Notes: generated by a model from the letters alone, not told the origin. A stretch of DNA of 64,000 nt from Lachnospiraceae bacterium UBA7179 (GCA_002491195.1 DKVL01000071.1:2898-66897); one strand, 5' to 3'; positions 34,132 through 43,950 are shown, counted from the first letter of the stretch. Made by a program: numbers and translations.

Positions 34132-35130
34132 ATGGCAGCCAGAGTGATAGAGACAAAACTTTTGGACGAGGATGTAAAGATTGAAGGAAGTCTTCGTCCG
34201 CAGTCATTAAAAGATTATATTGGGCAGAAAAAGGCAAAGGAAGTTCTGCGGGTATATATTGAAGCTGCAAAACAGAGGGAGGATTCGTTGGATCATGTTC
34301 TTTTCTACGGTCCGCCCGGCCTTGGAAAAACGACGCTTGCCGGTATCATCGCAAACGAGATGGGCGTCCACATTAAAGTAACGAGCGGACCTGCCATTGA
34401 AAAACCTGGGGAAATAGCGGCCATTTTGAACGGACTTCAGGAAGGGGATATTCTGTTTATCGATGAGATTCACCGCCTTAACAGGCAGGTGGAGGAGGTA
34501 CTTTATCCTGCCATGGAAGATTTTGCGATTGACATTATGATCGGGAAAGGCACTTCAGCGCGGTCTGTGCGGCTGGATCTGCCCAGATTTACATTGATTG
34601 GAGCTACGACGCGGGCAGGATTGTTGACAGCTCCTTTGAGAGACCGTTTTGGTGTGATCCAGCATCTTGAGTTTTATTCCGTTGAAGAATTAAAACTGAT
34701 CATCCAGCATTCAGCGCGTGTGCTGAATGTACAGATTGACGAGCAGGGAGCGCTGGAGCTTGCCAGAAGAAGCCGCGGGACACCGCGCCTTGCAAACCGT
34801 ATGCTGCGCAGGGTGCGGGACTTTGCACAGGTAAAATATGATGGGCGGATCACCCTGGAAGCTGCAAACACAGCGCTTGACATACTGGACGTCGATAAAC
34901 TCGGACTTGATCAGACAGACAGGTTGATTCTGATGACCATGATCGAGCGCTTTGCCGGCGGTCCAGTGGGATTAGACACCTTATCCGCGGCAATCGGCGA
35001 AGACAGCGGCACCATTGAGGATGTGTATGAACCGTACCTGATTAAGAACGGTTTTATCACACGCACGCCGCGCGGCAGAGTTGTATCCGAACTTACGTAC
35101 CGCCATTTCGGACTTGAAATACCAGAGTAG
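34132..35130 (+). CDS. ruvB: Holliday junction DNA helicase subunit RuvB
   Basis: 332 residues from ATG 34132 (GGAGGG upstream). AAA+ motor with Walker A GPPGLGKTTLA, Walker B LFIDEIHR, sensor 1 region GATTRAGLLTAPLRDRFG (Arg finger), and a C-terminal winged helix (LIKNGFITRTPRGRVV). It drives branch migration with RuvA. Full length; RuvC is not adjacent, as in many clostridia. Confidence 0.96.
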   Translation: MAARVIETKLLDEDVKIEGSLRPQSLKDYIGQKKAKEVLRVYIEAAKQREDSLDHVLFYGPPGLGKTTLAGIIANEMGVHIKVTSGPAIEKPGEIAAILNGLQEGDILFIDEIHRLNRQVEEVLYPAMEDFAIDIMIGKGTSARSVRLDLPRFTLIGATTRAGLLTAPLRDRFGVIQHLEFYSVEELKLIIQHSARVLNVQIDEQGALELARRSRGTPRLANRMLRRVRDFAQVKYDGRITLEAANTALDILDVDKLGLDQTDRLILMTMIERFAGGPVGLDTLSAAIGEDSGTIEDVYEPYLIKNGFITRTPRGRVVSELTYRHFGLEIPE

Positions 35131-35186
35131 TATTTGATATAATATATAAAATTTTATAAAAATTTGCATAAAAAGGGGGCAAGATT

Positions 35187-35597
35187 ATGTCTGCCAAAAC
35201 AGATACAGAAGTCATTATCGGAGGCAAAGTACTGACTGTCAGCGGCAACGAGAGTGTAGAATATCTGCAGAAGGTCGCATCCTATATCAACAATAAAATC
35301 AACGAATACGCAAAAATGGACAGTTTTAAGAGACAGTCTGTCGACAAACAGAATATGCTGATTCAGTTAAATATAGCAGATGACTATTTCAAAGCCAAAA
35401 AACAGATAGAGCTTCTCGAACAGGATTTGAAGGCAAAAGACAACGAACTGTATGACTTAAAACATGAGTTGATCGCCACTCAGATCAAACTTGATAACAC
35501 CGCAAAATCGCTGAAAGAAGCCAATGAAACGTTAAATGAAAATTCGAAGCAGATTGTCCGGCTTGAGACGGAATTAAAGGAATCGAAAAAAGCATGA
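35187..35597 (+). CDS. zapA: Cell division protein ZapA
   Basis: 136 residues. Residues 1-60 are the ZapA head (TEVIIGGKVLTVSGNESVEYLQKVASYINNKI) and the remainder is an unbroken coiled coil (~65-136) with heptads of Ile/Leu. It crosslinks FtsZ filaments at midcell. It overlaps the next gene by 4 bases (ATGA). Position close to ruvB and a U32 peptidase is usual for Lachnospiraceae. Confidence 0.88.
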   Translation: MSAKTDTEVIIGGKVLTVSGNESVEYLQKVASYINNKINEYAKMDSFKRQSVDKQNMLIQLNIADDYFKAKKQIELLEQDLKAKDNELYDLKHELIATQIKLDNTAKSLKEANETLNENSKQIVRLETELKESKKA

Positions 35598-37798
35598 GGA
35601 AACAAAAAGTGGAACTGTTAGCGCCCGCCGGCAATTTTGCATGTTTCCGGGCAGCGGTTAATGCCGGAGCCGATGCAGTGTATCTCGGCGGAGAGCAGTA
35701 TGGTGCACGCGCATATGCGGGAAATTTTTCGTCAGAAGAAATCATAAACGCGCTACATATTGCGCATATGTTTGACAAAAAGATTTATCTGACGGTCAAT
35801 ACACTTGTGAAGGAAAGTGAGTTTGGGAATCTGATTCCGTACATTACGCCCTTGTATGAATCGGGGCTGGATGGCGTGATCGTTCAGGATATCGGCGTGT
35901 TGAGATGTCTGCGGGAGAATTTTCCTGCATTAGAGCTGCATGCAAGCACTCAGATGACCATTACAGGTGTCTATGGTGCGATATATCTGAAACAACTTGG
36001 CGTTTGCCGTGTTGTTCCTGCGCGAGAGCTGTCTCTTGAGGAAATCAAGGACATGAAATCAAAGACGGATCTGGAGGTCGAGTGTTTTGTTCATGGCGCG
36101 ATGTGCTATGCGTATTCCGGACAATGCCTTTTCAGTTCGATTCTGGGTGGCAGAAGCGGTAATCGTGGGCGTTGTGCAGGACCATGCCGTTTGCCATACA
36201 CCAATGATAAGAGTCGTAAGAATCGCGCACAGTATCCTATCAGCTTAAAGGATATGTATACACTTCCGATACTGCCGGAACTGATACAGGCCGGGATTGA
36301 CTCGTTCAAAATAGAGGGGCGTATGAAAAGCCCGGAATATGTAGCTGGCGTCACGGCAATCTATCGGAAATATATTGATTGGTATCTGGAACATCCGGGG
36401 AAAGCATACCAGATTCATCCGAAGGATGAACAGATCATCCGGCAGTTATATATTCGTTCGGACACTTGTAACGGATATTATCAAAGACACAATGACAAGT
36501 CCATGGTTACACTAACGGAGCCTGGATATTCCGGAAGTTCACCGGAAATTTTAAAAGAGATTCAGGATCAGTATATCGCACAAAATATCCTCTTGCCGAT
36601 AACTGGTTTTGCAAGAATTTATGCAGGAGAACCAGCAGAACTGACACTTGTGTGTGACAGTGTTTCCGTGACTGTGACAGGAGCAGAAGCAAGTCCGGCA
36701 CAGAACAAGCCGCTGAGCGAAGCGGATATTTCCCGGAAACTTGCAAAACTTGGAGATACATGTTTTGCGTTCTCTGAACTGACGGTGGACACAGACGGAG
36801 CTTCCTTTATGCCAGTGAAAGCGCTGAACGATCTGCGGCGTATGGCGGCTTCCAGATTAGAATCAGAAATCCTGCAACAGAAAAGTCTGGGCCGAACAGT
36901 TTTTTCTGGGAAGTCAGATGCGGAAAGAAAACTTGCATGTCACAGAAAGATTGAACGCAGCAAAGAAATAAATACCTTGTGTGTACTGGTTACAACCCGT
37001 GAACAGCTTTTAGCTGCCAATACGTTTTCTGACATCCATAATATCTATGTGGACGCTGACATTTTTTTGCAGGAGATTGCGGTACAACCATTGCTGCTGC
37101 CTGAAAAAGAGTATTTCCTGGTGCTGCCTCATATTTTTCGAAAAAGGAGTTACCAATATTTGTCAACCTATGAAAAATTATTAGGAGACAACTGCTTTAA
37201 CGGTGTTCTGGTCAGAAATTTTGAGGAATTGGAATGGCTTAATGAGATTGGCTATCCCAAAAAGATCTGCTCTGATTATACTGTATATGCATGGAATAAC
37301 GCTTCGCTTGCCTTTCTGTCAGAACAGTTTGACTGTGTTACACTTCCCCTGGAACTGAACAGAAAGGAGCTGGACGGGCTTTCCATAGATCCAGACCGCA
37401 ATGTCAGCTTTGTTTTATATGGCTATATTCCTATGATGTATTCGGCGAACTGTGTCAAAAAGACATTGGAGCATTGTATAAAAGATAACACAGCTGCAAA
37501 TAATATAGATCATTTGACAGACCGCTATCAAAATGTTTTCACCGTAACGCAAAACTGTAAGCATTGTTATAATATTCTGTATAATACAGTACCCTTGTCG
37601 CTTCATGGACAGCTTGCGGGGATTTTAAAAAAGAGATATTGTCAGCTGCGGCTTGATTTTACTATTGAAGATGCAGTACAGACACATGAAGTAATGGAAT
37701 ATTATGTCAGCAGTATAAACGGAGATGAAACATTGACCGACAGAGAACTTCCTTATACCAAATTTACAAACGGACATTATAAGCGTGGAGTAGAGTAA
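35594..37798 (+). CDS. U32-family peptidase/collagenase-like protein
   Basis: 734 residues. TIM-barrel U32 core at the N-terminus (VELLAPAGNFACFRAAVNAGADAVYLGGEQYGARA) and the signature ECFVHGAMCYAYSGQCLFSS followed by GNRGRCAGPCRLPY, four Cys that bind a cluster in relatives. The C-terminal ~300 residues form the extra DUF3656-like domain. U32 proteins include RlhA-type RNA hydroxylases, ubiquinone-hydroxylation partners and proteases, so a hydroxylation role on RNA is also possible. Start overlaps zapA; it ends one base before the SEDS-PBP gene. Confidence 0.9.
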   Translation: MRKQKVELLAPAGNFACFRAAVNAGADAVYLGGEQYGARAYAGNFSSEEIINALHIAHMFDKKIYLTVNTLVKESEFGNLIPYITPLYESGLDGVIVQDIGVLRCLRENFPALELHASTQMTITGVYGAIYLKQLGVCRVVPARELSLEEIKDMKSKTDLEVECFVHGAMCYAYSGQCLFSSILGGRSGNRGRCAGPCRLPYTNDKSRKNRAQYPISLKDMYTLPILPELIQAGIDSFKIEGRMKSPEYVAGVTAIYRKYIDWYLEHPGKAYQIHPKDEQIIRQLYIRSDTCNGYYQRHNDKSMVTLTEPGYSGSSPEILKEIQDQYIAQNILLPITGFARIYAGEPAELTLVCDSVSVTVTGAEASPAQNKPLSEADISRKLAKLGDTCFAFSELTVDTDGASFMPVKALNDLRRMAASRLESEILQQKSLGRTVFSGKSDAERKLACHRKIERSKEINTLCVLVTTREQLLAANTFSDIHNIYVDADIFLQEIAVQPLLLPEKEYFLVLPHIFRKRSYQYLSTYEKLLGDNCFNGVLVRNFEELEWLNEIGYPKKICSDYTVYAWNNASLAFLSEQFDCVTLPLELNRKELDGLSIDPDRNVSFVLYGYIPMMYSANCVKKTLEHCIKDNTAANNIDHLTDRYQNVFTVTQNCKHCYNILYNTVPLSLHGQLAGILKKRYCQLRLDFTIEDAVQTHEVMEYYVSSINGDETLTDRELPYTKFTNGHYKRGVE

Positions 37799-37799
37799 A

Positions 37800-40607
37800 A
37801 TGCTTAAAGCAGTAATCGAATTATCAAAATATATTTTAGTGATCAATATTTTTTTATATACATTAACCAGTTATATCGTTCTTCGGCGTGATGACAGGGA
37901 GCGCAGAAGCTTTGTTTTTGTACTGCAATCTGTTATGATTTTTGTGAACCATATGACAGGAAGCCTTGTACTGCTATCGTCAAGGAAGGACTTTACATAT
38001 CTGTTTTTATCTCTTTTTCAAATGATAACTGTGTTTACTTATTTGGTTCTGATGCGCGTAATCTATCCAAGAGCCAACAGACTGATTCAAAATCACATAG
38101 CACTGTTACTCTCCATCAGTTTTGTCATCCTGACACGAATATCCCTGACTCGTTCGATCCGTCAGTTTGTGATCGTGGCAATATCGCTTGTGGTCGCACT
38201 GATTGTTCCGGTCTTTATGAAATATATCAATCTTTGGAAAAAATGTGAATTCATCTTTGCAGCAGCAGGGATTCTGATCCTGGGGATAGTACTAATTAGC
38301 GGCAGTATTACGAATGGTTCCAAGTTGTCCTTTTCTATTATGGGACTATCCTTTCAGCCATCGGAGTTTGTGAAGATCATTTATGTGTTATTTATAGCAG
38401 CGATCCTGTCAAGGGCAGAACGCTTTATGCATATTGTGATCTCAGCAGTTTTGGCAGCGATCCATGTCCTGATTCTTGTCGCCTCCAAAGATCTTGGAAG
38501 TGCCTTGATTTATTTTATCACTTATATAATCCTCTTATTTGTGGCGACACATCAGTTTCGGTATCTGATACTTGGTCTCGCAGGTGGTTCTGCAGCAGCG
38601 TACGTCTCCTATCTCCTGTTTTCCCATGTGCGCGTTCGCGTTGCAGCATGGCTTGATCCGTGGAATGACATCAACGCTACTGGTTATCAGATTGCGCAAT
38701 CTCTGTTTGGCATTGGAACTGGCGGATGGTTTGGCATGGGGATCGATGCGGGTATGCCCAGTTCTATTCCTTATGTAGAGCAGGATTTTATCTTCTCTGC
38801 CATCTGTGAAGAGTTTGGTGTCCTTTTTGGGATCTGCCTGATTGCAGTTTGTGTGAACTTATTTCTGGAAATTGTGCATATAGCACATTCCTGCTATGAT
38901 TCCTTTATGAAATATGCTTCTTATGGATTAGGGATCATGTATATCGTACAGCTTTTTCTCACGATCGGTGGCAACAGCAAGTTTATACCGCTGACTGGTG
39001 TAACGCTGCCCTTGATCAGTTATGGTGGAAGTTCCGTACTTGCCTCTCTGATCATGTTTTCTATCATTCAGGGATTTTATATCAACAATGACCTGTATTA
39101 TGAAGATCTATACGATCAGGATGATGACTATGAAATCAACGAAAACAATTTTTATGAATATGACGATTCTGCCGAAGAAAACAGTCGTGGAATGCCGGCA
39201 TTCTGTACGCCGACGTTTCCTATGAATATGATTGCAGTGGTTTTTGCGGGATTGTTTGTTGCAATCAGCGGATATCTGATACATTATGTATATTTTGACA
39301 GCCCCCAGATTATCAACAATGCATACAACGCAAAACGTCAGGATATTTTGGCAGCAAAGACGATTCGGGGAGATATTCTCTCTGCAGACGGTGAGGTTCT
39401 TGCTACGACTTTGCTCAATACAGATGAGCGGTATTATCCTTATGGTGAGGTTTTTTCTCATGCAGTCGGTTACGCTTCCCATGGGAGGATGGGGGTAGAA
39501 CAGAGTGCTAACATGTTTCTTGTTTCTTCTAATATTTCTCTTGGCAACAAACTGCAGGATGATCTGTCAGACGAGAAACATATGGGAAACACAGTTGTCA
39601 CCACATACGATGCAAGACTGCAGAAAATAGCATATACTGCAATGGGAGTATACAATGGGGCTGTGATCGTGACAGAGCCATCAACAGGGCGAATCCTTGC
39701 AATGGTATCCAAACCGGACTTTGATCCCAATAAGATCGGGCAGATGTGGGATAACATTCTGGCGGACACAACAAGCTCTGTCCTGTTAAACAGAGTTACG
39801 CAAGGCCTGTATCCACCAGGATCTACTTTTAAAATTCTCACAGCGCTGGAATATATACGGGAAAATCCAGAAACTTATCAGGATTATCGATTTCAGTGCA
39901 GTGGAAAATTTACAAATAATGCAGATACGATCAACTGTTTCCATGGTACAAGTCATGGAACAGTCGATTTTACAAAATCTTTTGCAAAATCCTGCAATGC
40001 GTCATTTGCCAATATCGGGCTTACGCTTAACAGAGAACAGTTTATGCAGACGCTTGATAGTCTGTATTTTAACAACAGTCTTCCTGTTGATTTCCTGGCG
40101 AATGTCAGTCGTATCTCAGACGAAATTGCGGATAATGACAGTGTAATGCTCCAAACTGTGATTGGTCAGGGAACAACACAGATGACGCCGATCCAGCTTG
40201 CCATGATCACTGCTATGATCGCCAATAACGGAGAGATGATGACGCCATATATGATCGATCACATTGAAACGGCAGGCGGAGAGGTGATTAAACAGTACGA
40301 ACCGGTATCACTCGGGCAGCTCATCACAGAGGAGGAGGCTGCAGCACTGCAAGAAGTTATGAAAGCAGTAGTGCAGGAAGGCACAGGCACCCGCCTGATC
40401 AGTGAAGAATACAGTGCGGCTGGCAAAACTGGTTCGGCGGAGTTTAATGATTCTTCGGATTCTCATGCATGGTTTACCGGTTATACTTATGATACGGAGG
40501 TTCCTCTTCAGATAACAGTTATCCTGGAAGGCGCCGGAAGCGGGGGAGAGTACGCAGTGCCGATGGCGAGAAGAATATTAGACCAGTATTATACAGAAAA
40601 CAGATAA
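37800..40607 (+). CDS. Single-chain SEDS polymerase-class B PBP transpeptidase fusion
   Basis: 935 residues in one uninterrupted frame. Residues ~1-428 are a FtsW/RodA/SpoVE polytopic domain with about ten or more membrane segments: FQPSEFVKI (185-193), DLGSA with Asp231, DPWNDINATGYQIAQSL (286-302), GIGTGGWFGMGI and PLTGVTLPLISYGGSS (397-412). An acidic Asp/Glu/Tyr linker (~431-462) and one membrane segment (~474-497) lead to a pedestal (RGDILSADGEVLATT, 523-537) and a class B transpeptidase with STFK (675-678), SCN (731-733) and KTG (876-878). SEDS proteins polymerise lipid II glycan and class B PBPs crosslink it; they normally are separate partners. Starts 1 base after the U32 stop. Whether it serves division, elongation or sporulation is undecided. 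Confidence 0.92.
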   Translation: MLKAVIELSKYILVINIFLYTLTSYIVLRRDDRERRSFVFVLQSVMIFVNHMTGSLVLLSSRKDFTYLFLSLFQMITVFTYLVLMRVIYPRANRLIQNHIALLLSISFVILTRISLTRSIRQFVIVAISLVVALIVPVFMKYINLWKKCEFIFAAAGILILGIVLISGSITNGSKLSFSIMGLSFQPSEFVKIIYVLFIAAILSRAERFMHIVISAVLAAIHVLILVASKDLGSALIYFITYIILLFVATHQFRYLILGLAGGSAAAYVSYLLFSHVRVRVAAWLDPWNDINATGYQIAQSLFGIGTGGWFGMGIDAGMPSSIPYVEQDFIFSAICEEFGVLFGICLIAVCVNLFLEIVHIAHSCYDSFMKYASYGLGIMYIVQLFLTIGGNSKFIPLTGVTLPLISYGGSSVLASLIMFSIIQGFYINNDLYYEDLYDQDDDYEINENNFYEYDDSAEENSRGMPAFCTPTFPMNMIAVVFAGLFVAISGYLIHYVYFDSPQIINNAYNAKRQDILAAKTIRGDILSADGEVLATTLLNTDERYYPYGEVFSHAVGYASHGRMGVEQSANMFLVSSNISLGNKLQDDLSDEKHMGNTVVTTYDARLQKIAYTAMGVYNGAVIVTEPSTGRILAMVSKPDFDPNKIGQMWDNILADTTSSVLLNRVTQGLYPPGSTFKILTALEYIRENPETYQDYRFQCSGKFTNNADTINCFHGTSHGTVDFTKSFAKSCNASFANIGLTLNREQFMQTLDSLYFNNSLPVDFLANVSRISDEIADNDSVMLQTVIGQGTTQMTPIQLAMITAMIANNGEMMTPYMIDHIETAGGEVIKQYEPVSLGQLITEEEAAALQEVMKAVVQEGTGTRLISEEYSAAGKTGSAEFNDSSDSHAWFTGYTYDTEVPLQITVILEGAGSGGEYAVPMARRILDQYYTENR

Positions 40608-40723
40608 GTGCTATCTGCTTTTTGTATAAAAAATCACAAAAATATGAATAATACTTTGTAATTTTTTGCAAAAAGGTGTATATTAGAAATAGATAAAATT
40701 TTATGGTAGGAGGAGGCTGAAAA

Positions 40724-41596
40724 ATGATTAACCGCTTATTCGGAAATTATCTGGTAGAAAAGCAAATAATATCACAAAGTCAGCTTGATGATTTACTTCC
40801 TGTTCAGAAAGACTTTAGAGCTGAAGTGGAGACGATAGCAGTTATCAATAAAGTTCTTACATCAGCTGCTGCGCAGGAGCTTCTGGGACAGATCGATAGA
40901 GAAAAGGAACATTTTGGTGAAGCTGCTATTGAAGCAGGATATCTCAGCGATGAAAAACTGGACGAGATTTTGACATATCAGTCAAATTCTTTTATGAAAT
41001 TTATTCAGAGTCTTTTAAACAGGGGGATATTTAGTTTGGAACAGATCAATCCTTTCCTGGATGAATTTCAACAGCGCGGTGGATACAACGATGCGCAGAT
41101 CAGTTCACTGATCCATGATGATCTGGAACAGTGCATCCAGATTTTTGTGCCGCTGAAATCAGAACAACTCAAAGAATACACGCTTACTCTTGTTCAGACG
41201 ATACGCAGGCTGATTGACTGTGATGCATATCTGGATAAGGCATACACAGCGCGTTCCCTGCAGCTTGATCAATATGCATGCCAGATGATTGTCGGAGATA
41301 TGCATATGAAAGTATATATCAGCGCTCCGGACAATGGTCTGCTTGCTATTGCCAATTACTTTACGGAGGATACATATGAAACAGTTGATGCAGACGCCCT
41401 GGATAATGTTGGAGAATTTATCAACTGCGTAAATGGTCTGTTTGCAACGAATCTGAGTTATGATGATGTCACAATTGATATGAATTCGCCTGAGTATTCT
41501 GTCGATGGACCGTTTATCAGCAACGAGAAATTGTATGTCATCCCTATTCATGCGAATGGTTGTAGTTTCAGGGCAGTTTTAGAAGTATATGAATAA
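40724..41596 (+). CDS. CheX-like protein with MshEN-like N-terminal region
   Basis: 290 residues. The first ~100 residues contain two segments resembling MshEN/GspE N-terminal c-di-GMP-binding motifs (FGNYLVEKQIISQSQLDDLLPVQ and FGEAAIEAGYLSDEKLDEILTYQ). The C-terminal ~140 residues resemble CheX/CheC-type phosphatase folds (CQMIVGDMHMKVYISAP, LDNVGEFINCVNGLFA). CheX dephosphorylates CheY, and a CheY-like gene lies 42 bases downstream. The start follows GGAGGAGG. No flagellar or methyl-accepting genes are in the window. The domain calls are tentative. Confidence 0.6.
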   Translation: MINRLFGNYLVEKQIISQSQLDDLLPVQKDFRAEVETIAVINKVLTSAAAQELLGQIDREKEHFGEAAIEAGYLSDEKLDEILTYQSNSFMKFIQSLLNRGIFSLEQINPFLDEFQQRGGYNDAQISSLIHDDLEQCIQIFVPLKSEQLKEYTLTLVQTIRRLIDCDAYLDKAYTARSLQLDQYACQMIVGDMHMKVYISAPDNGLLAIANYFTEDTYETVDADALDNVGEFINCVNGLFATNLSYDDVTIDMNSPEYSVDGPFISNEKLYVIPIHANGCSFRAVLEVYE

Positions 41597-41638
41597 TGTG
41601 CTTTCCAAAATATAAGAAGATAGTAAGGAGATTAAAAA

Positions 41639-41995
41639 ATGAGTACTGTTTTGATAGTTGATGATTCCAAGACATCGAGATATATGCTTCGCCATATTCT
41701 TGTTGAAAATGGTTATGAGGTAATAGCGGAGGCAGAGAATGGTCAGGAAGGGTATGACAAATATTGTGAGCTCGAACCGGATTTTGTGACCCTTGACATT
41801 ACCATGCCTGTGATGGATGGCATTGAAACGCTTGTCAAGATCAAAGAATATGATGAGGAGGCCAAGGTAATCATGGTGACAGCATCTGGACAGAAAAATA
41901 AGATGCTTGACGCGATCAAACTTGGCGCTGCAGATTTTGTTACAAAGCCTTATGAGACAAGCCAGATTATAAGTATTATGGATAGTATGAAATAA
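41639..41995 (+). CDS. CheY-like single-domain response regulator
   Basis: 118 residues, receiver domain only: acidic pair in LIVDDSKTSR, phospho-acceptor Asp in FVTLDITMPVMDG, Thr/Ser in IMVTASGQ, Lys in FVTKPYE. No output domain, so it acts by protein contact. Next to the CheX-like gene, which would be a natural phosphatase partner. The kinase is elsewhere. Confidence 0.92.
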   Translation: MSTVLIVDDSKTSRYMLRHILVENGYEVIAEAENGQEGYDKYCELEPDFVTLDITMPVMDGIETLVKIKEYDEEAKVIMVTASGQKNKMLDAIKLGAADFVTKPYETSQIISIMDSMK

Positions 41996-42025
41996 AAATA
42001 TGCGCACCATACAGGAGGAAACAGC

Positions 42026-42472
42026 ATGATTCAAGCTACTAGCTGTGGTGGCGTAGTTGTTTTCAGGGGGAAAATTTTACTTTTATACAAAAATTTCAAG
42101 AACAGGTACGAAGGATGGGTTTTGCCAAAGGGTACCGTCGAGGCTGGAGAAAAGCATGTGGAGACTGCTTTGCGTGAGGTATTTGAGGAATCCGGCGTGA
42201 AGGCCACTGTCATGAAATATATTGGAAAAAGCGAATACACCTTCAATGTGCCTCAGGATATCGTTGAAAAAGAAGTCCATTGGTATCTGATGATGGCAGA
42301 TAATTATTACAGCAAGCCACAGCGCGAAGAATTTTTTGTCGATTCAGGATATTATAAATACCATGAGGCTTACCATCTGCTTAAATTTTCCAACGAAAAG
42401 CAAATCTTGGAACAGGCCTATCAGGAATACCTGGATCTTCGGAAAAATAAACAATGGATAAAACCGCGTTAA
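42026..42472 (+). CDS. NUDIX hydrolase
   Basis: 148 residues. The NUDIX box GTVEAGEKHVETALREVFEESGV (Gx5Ex7REUxEExGU) is perfect, preceded by the strand RYEGWVLPK. It hydrolyses nucleoside diphosphates linked to another moiety; the architecture (short, opening TSCGGVVVFRGKILLLYKN) is like AP4A/dinucleotide-type NUDIX proteins. A terminator follows directly. Start ATG with AGGAGG upstream. Confidence 0.9.
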   Translation: MIQATSCGGVVVFRGKILLLYKNFKNRYEGWVLPKGTVEAGEKHVETALREVFEESGVKATVMKYIGKSEYTFNVPQDIVEKEVHWYLMMADNYYSKPQREEFFVDSGYYKYHEAYHLLKFSNEKQILEQAYQEYLDLRKNKQWIKPR

Positions 42473-42483
42473 GCATCGCAATA

Positions 42484-42510
42484 AAGAAGGTCGGCTTTGA
42501 CCTTCTTTTT
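42484..42510 (+). terminator. Rho-independent terminator after the NUDIX gene
   Basis: AAGAAGGTC (42484-42492) pairs with GACCTTCTT (42499-42507), followed by TTT. Confidence 0.8.
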
Positions 42511-42582
42511 GGTTTGAAAAATATGACATCTTATGTTAGAATAATCATTGATTATAGAAACCTATTGGAGAGCAGTGATAAA

Positions 42583-42894
42583 ATGCATTTTAGCAAAAAG
42601 TTGTATATCAGTCCATCCTTGGAACAGAAATGTGGAACAATAAAATGGAAGCTGCGGACCGGCAGACCGCAGCCTGCAATATATCTTATCGCTCTTGCGA
42701 AAAATAATGATTTACTTGAAATCTATCACAGTGGAATGCTCAGGCAAAAATATTATAAGAAAAAACAAAATCTTCCTTTTATTGTTGGCATCGCCAGTGG
42801 ATACGGTGGAGCTGTTGATCTGGTTATAGACATCGTACAGGATGTTTTGCGTGAAACGGGAACATATGACGTAAAGACTTATTTCACGAAATAA
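42583..42894 (+). CDS. Conserved hypothetical protein
   Basis: 103 residues from ATG 42583; a longer reading would begin inside the NUDIX gene and cross its terminator. It contains GTIKWKLRTGRPQPAIYLIALAKNNDLLEIYHSGMLRQKYYKKK and a Gly-rich IVGIASGYGGAVDLVIDIVQDVL, suggesting a small alpha/beta fold. I do not recognise it; similar proteins seem to be conserved in clostridia next to DUF2953 genes. Upstream GGAG is 11 bases away, somewhat long. Confidence 0.65.
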   Translation: MHFSKKLYISPSLEQKCGTIKWKLRTGRPQPAIYLIALAKNNDLLEIYHSGMLRQKYYKKKQNLPFIVGIASGYGGAVDLVIDIVQDVLRETGTYDVKTYFTK

Positions 42895-42919
42895 ATTGAT
42901 TTATGAATAAGGGGAGCTT

Positions 42920-43921
42920 ATGGTATCAATACTATTAACAGTTTTGAAGATCATCGGAATCATCATCCTGGTTATTCTCGGACTGATTTTGTTTCTATTA
43001 TTGCTAATACTGTTTGTGCCAGTCAGATATTATGGAAATGGTAGCTATCAGGAAGATTTCTTTGCGGCAAAACTCCGCGCATCATGGCTTTTGCACCTGA
43101 TCTCTGTCAGAGGAGAGCTGCAGAAGGAGCAGGCGCTTCATATCTATATGAAAATTTTTGGCATTACGGTTTACGATAATTTAAAGGCAGATGATACAAA
43201 AACGAGGCATAAAAAAAGCAAATCGACTAAAAATAAAACTGAGAGTACCGGGGAGATTCAGGCTGCTTCGGCGGAGGAACCATATTCAGAGGGAGTCACT
43301 GATGAGGAGGTTCCATCAGAGCATAATGTATTGGAAGAAAATGGTATCGAATATAGTACTCCAATCGAAAAAAAACAGAATGAACATCTGGCTGAACACA
43401 CCAGGATAGATACTGTTGAAGGCAATGATGGCAGCAATAGAAAAAAAATAAGAATTGTCCAAAAAATTAAGATAATTTTAATTAAATTCGTAAATTTTTT
43501 CAAAAATATAAAGTTCACATTCAATAAAGTTTGTGATACAATGGTTAGGATAAAAAATAATATAGAATATTATCTGAAAGTGCTACAACTTGATAGCACG
43601 AAACGAGCATTTGCAGCGTGCCAGAAACAGTTAAAATATGTTCTGAAAAAAATATTGCCGCGAAAATACCGACTCAATCTTCATCTCGGTTTTGATGATC
43701 CGGCAGTGATGGGGGAGATTCTCGCAGTATGGGGAATGTTCTATCCTTTTCATCTGGGAAATATTGACATACAACCTGAATTTGAACAGGCTGTTGTGGA
43801 GGGAGATTTTTCCTTTCAGGGTCATGTCAGTGTAAATGCATTTGTGCGGGTTGCCTGCATCTTGTTTTTTGACAAGGACATCAGGCGTTTGATCAGACAC
43901 TTGAAACACAGTGAAAATTGA
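42920..43921 (+). CDS. DUF2953-family membrane-anchored protein
   Basis: 333 residues. One long N-terminal membrane segment (~4-34, VLKIIGIIILVILGLILFLLLLILF) precedes a strand-rich part (GSYQEDFFAAKLRASWLLHLISV), a highly charged disordered linker (~90-175), and a C-terminal helical domain (YRLNLHLGFDDPAVMGEILAVWGMFYPF) typical of DUF2953. In spore formers DUF2953 genes often precede the GerW/YtfJ gene, as here, where the stop overlaps the upstream end of the next frame. Function unknown, sporulation-related by context. Confidence 0.85.
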   Translation: MVSILLTVLKIIGIIILVILGLILFLLLLILFVPVRYYGNGSYQEDFFAAKLRASWLLHLISVRGELQKEQALHIYMKIFGITVYDNLKADDTKTRHKKSKSTKNKTESTGEIQAASAEEPYSEGVTDEEVPSEHNVLEENGIEYSTPIEKKQNEHLAEHTRIDTVEGNDGSNRKKIRIVQKIKIILIKFVNFFKNIKFTFNKVCDTMVRIKNNIEYYLKVLQLDSTKRAFAACQKQLKYVLKKILPRKYRLNLHLGFDDPAVMGEILAVWGMFYPFHLGNIDIQPEFEQAVVEGDFSFQGHVSVNAFVRVACILFFDKDIRRLIRHLKHSEN

Positions 43922-43950
43922 TTGGGATTCATTTGATATGGAGGTATAGA

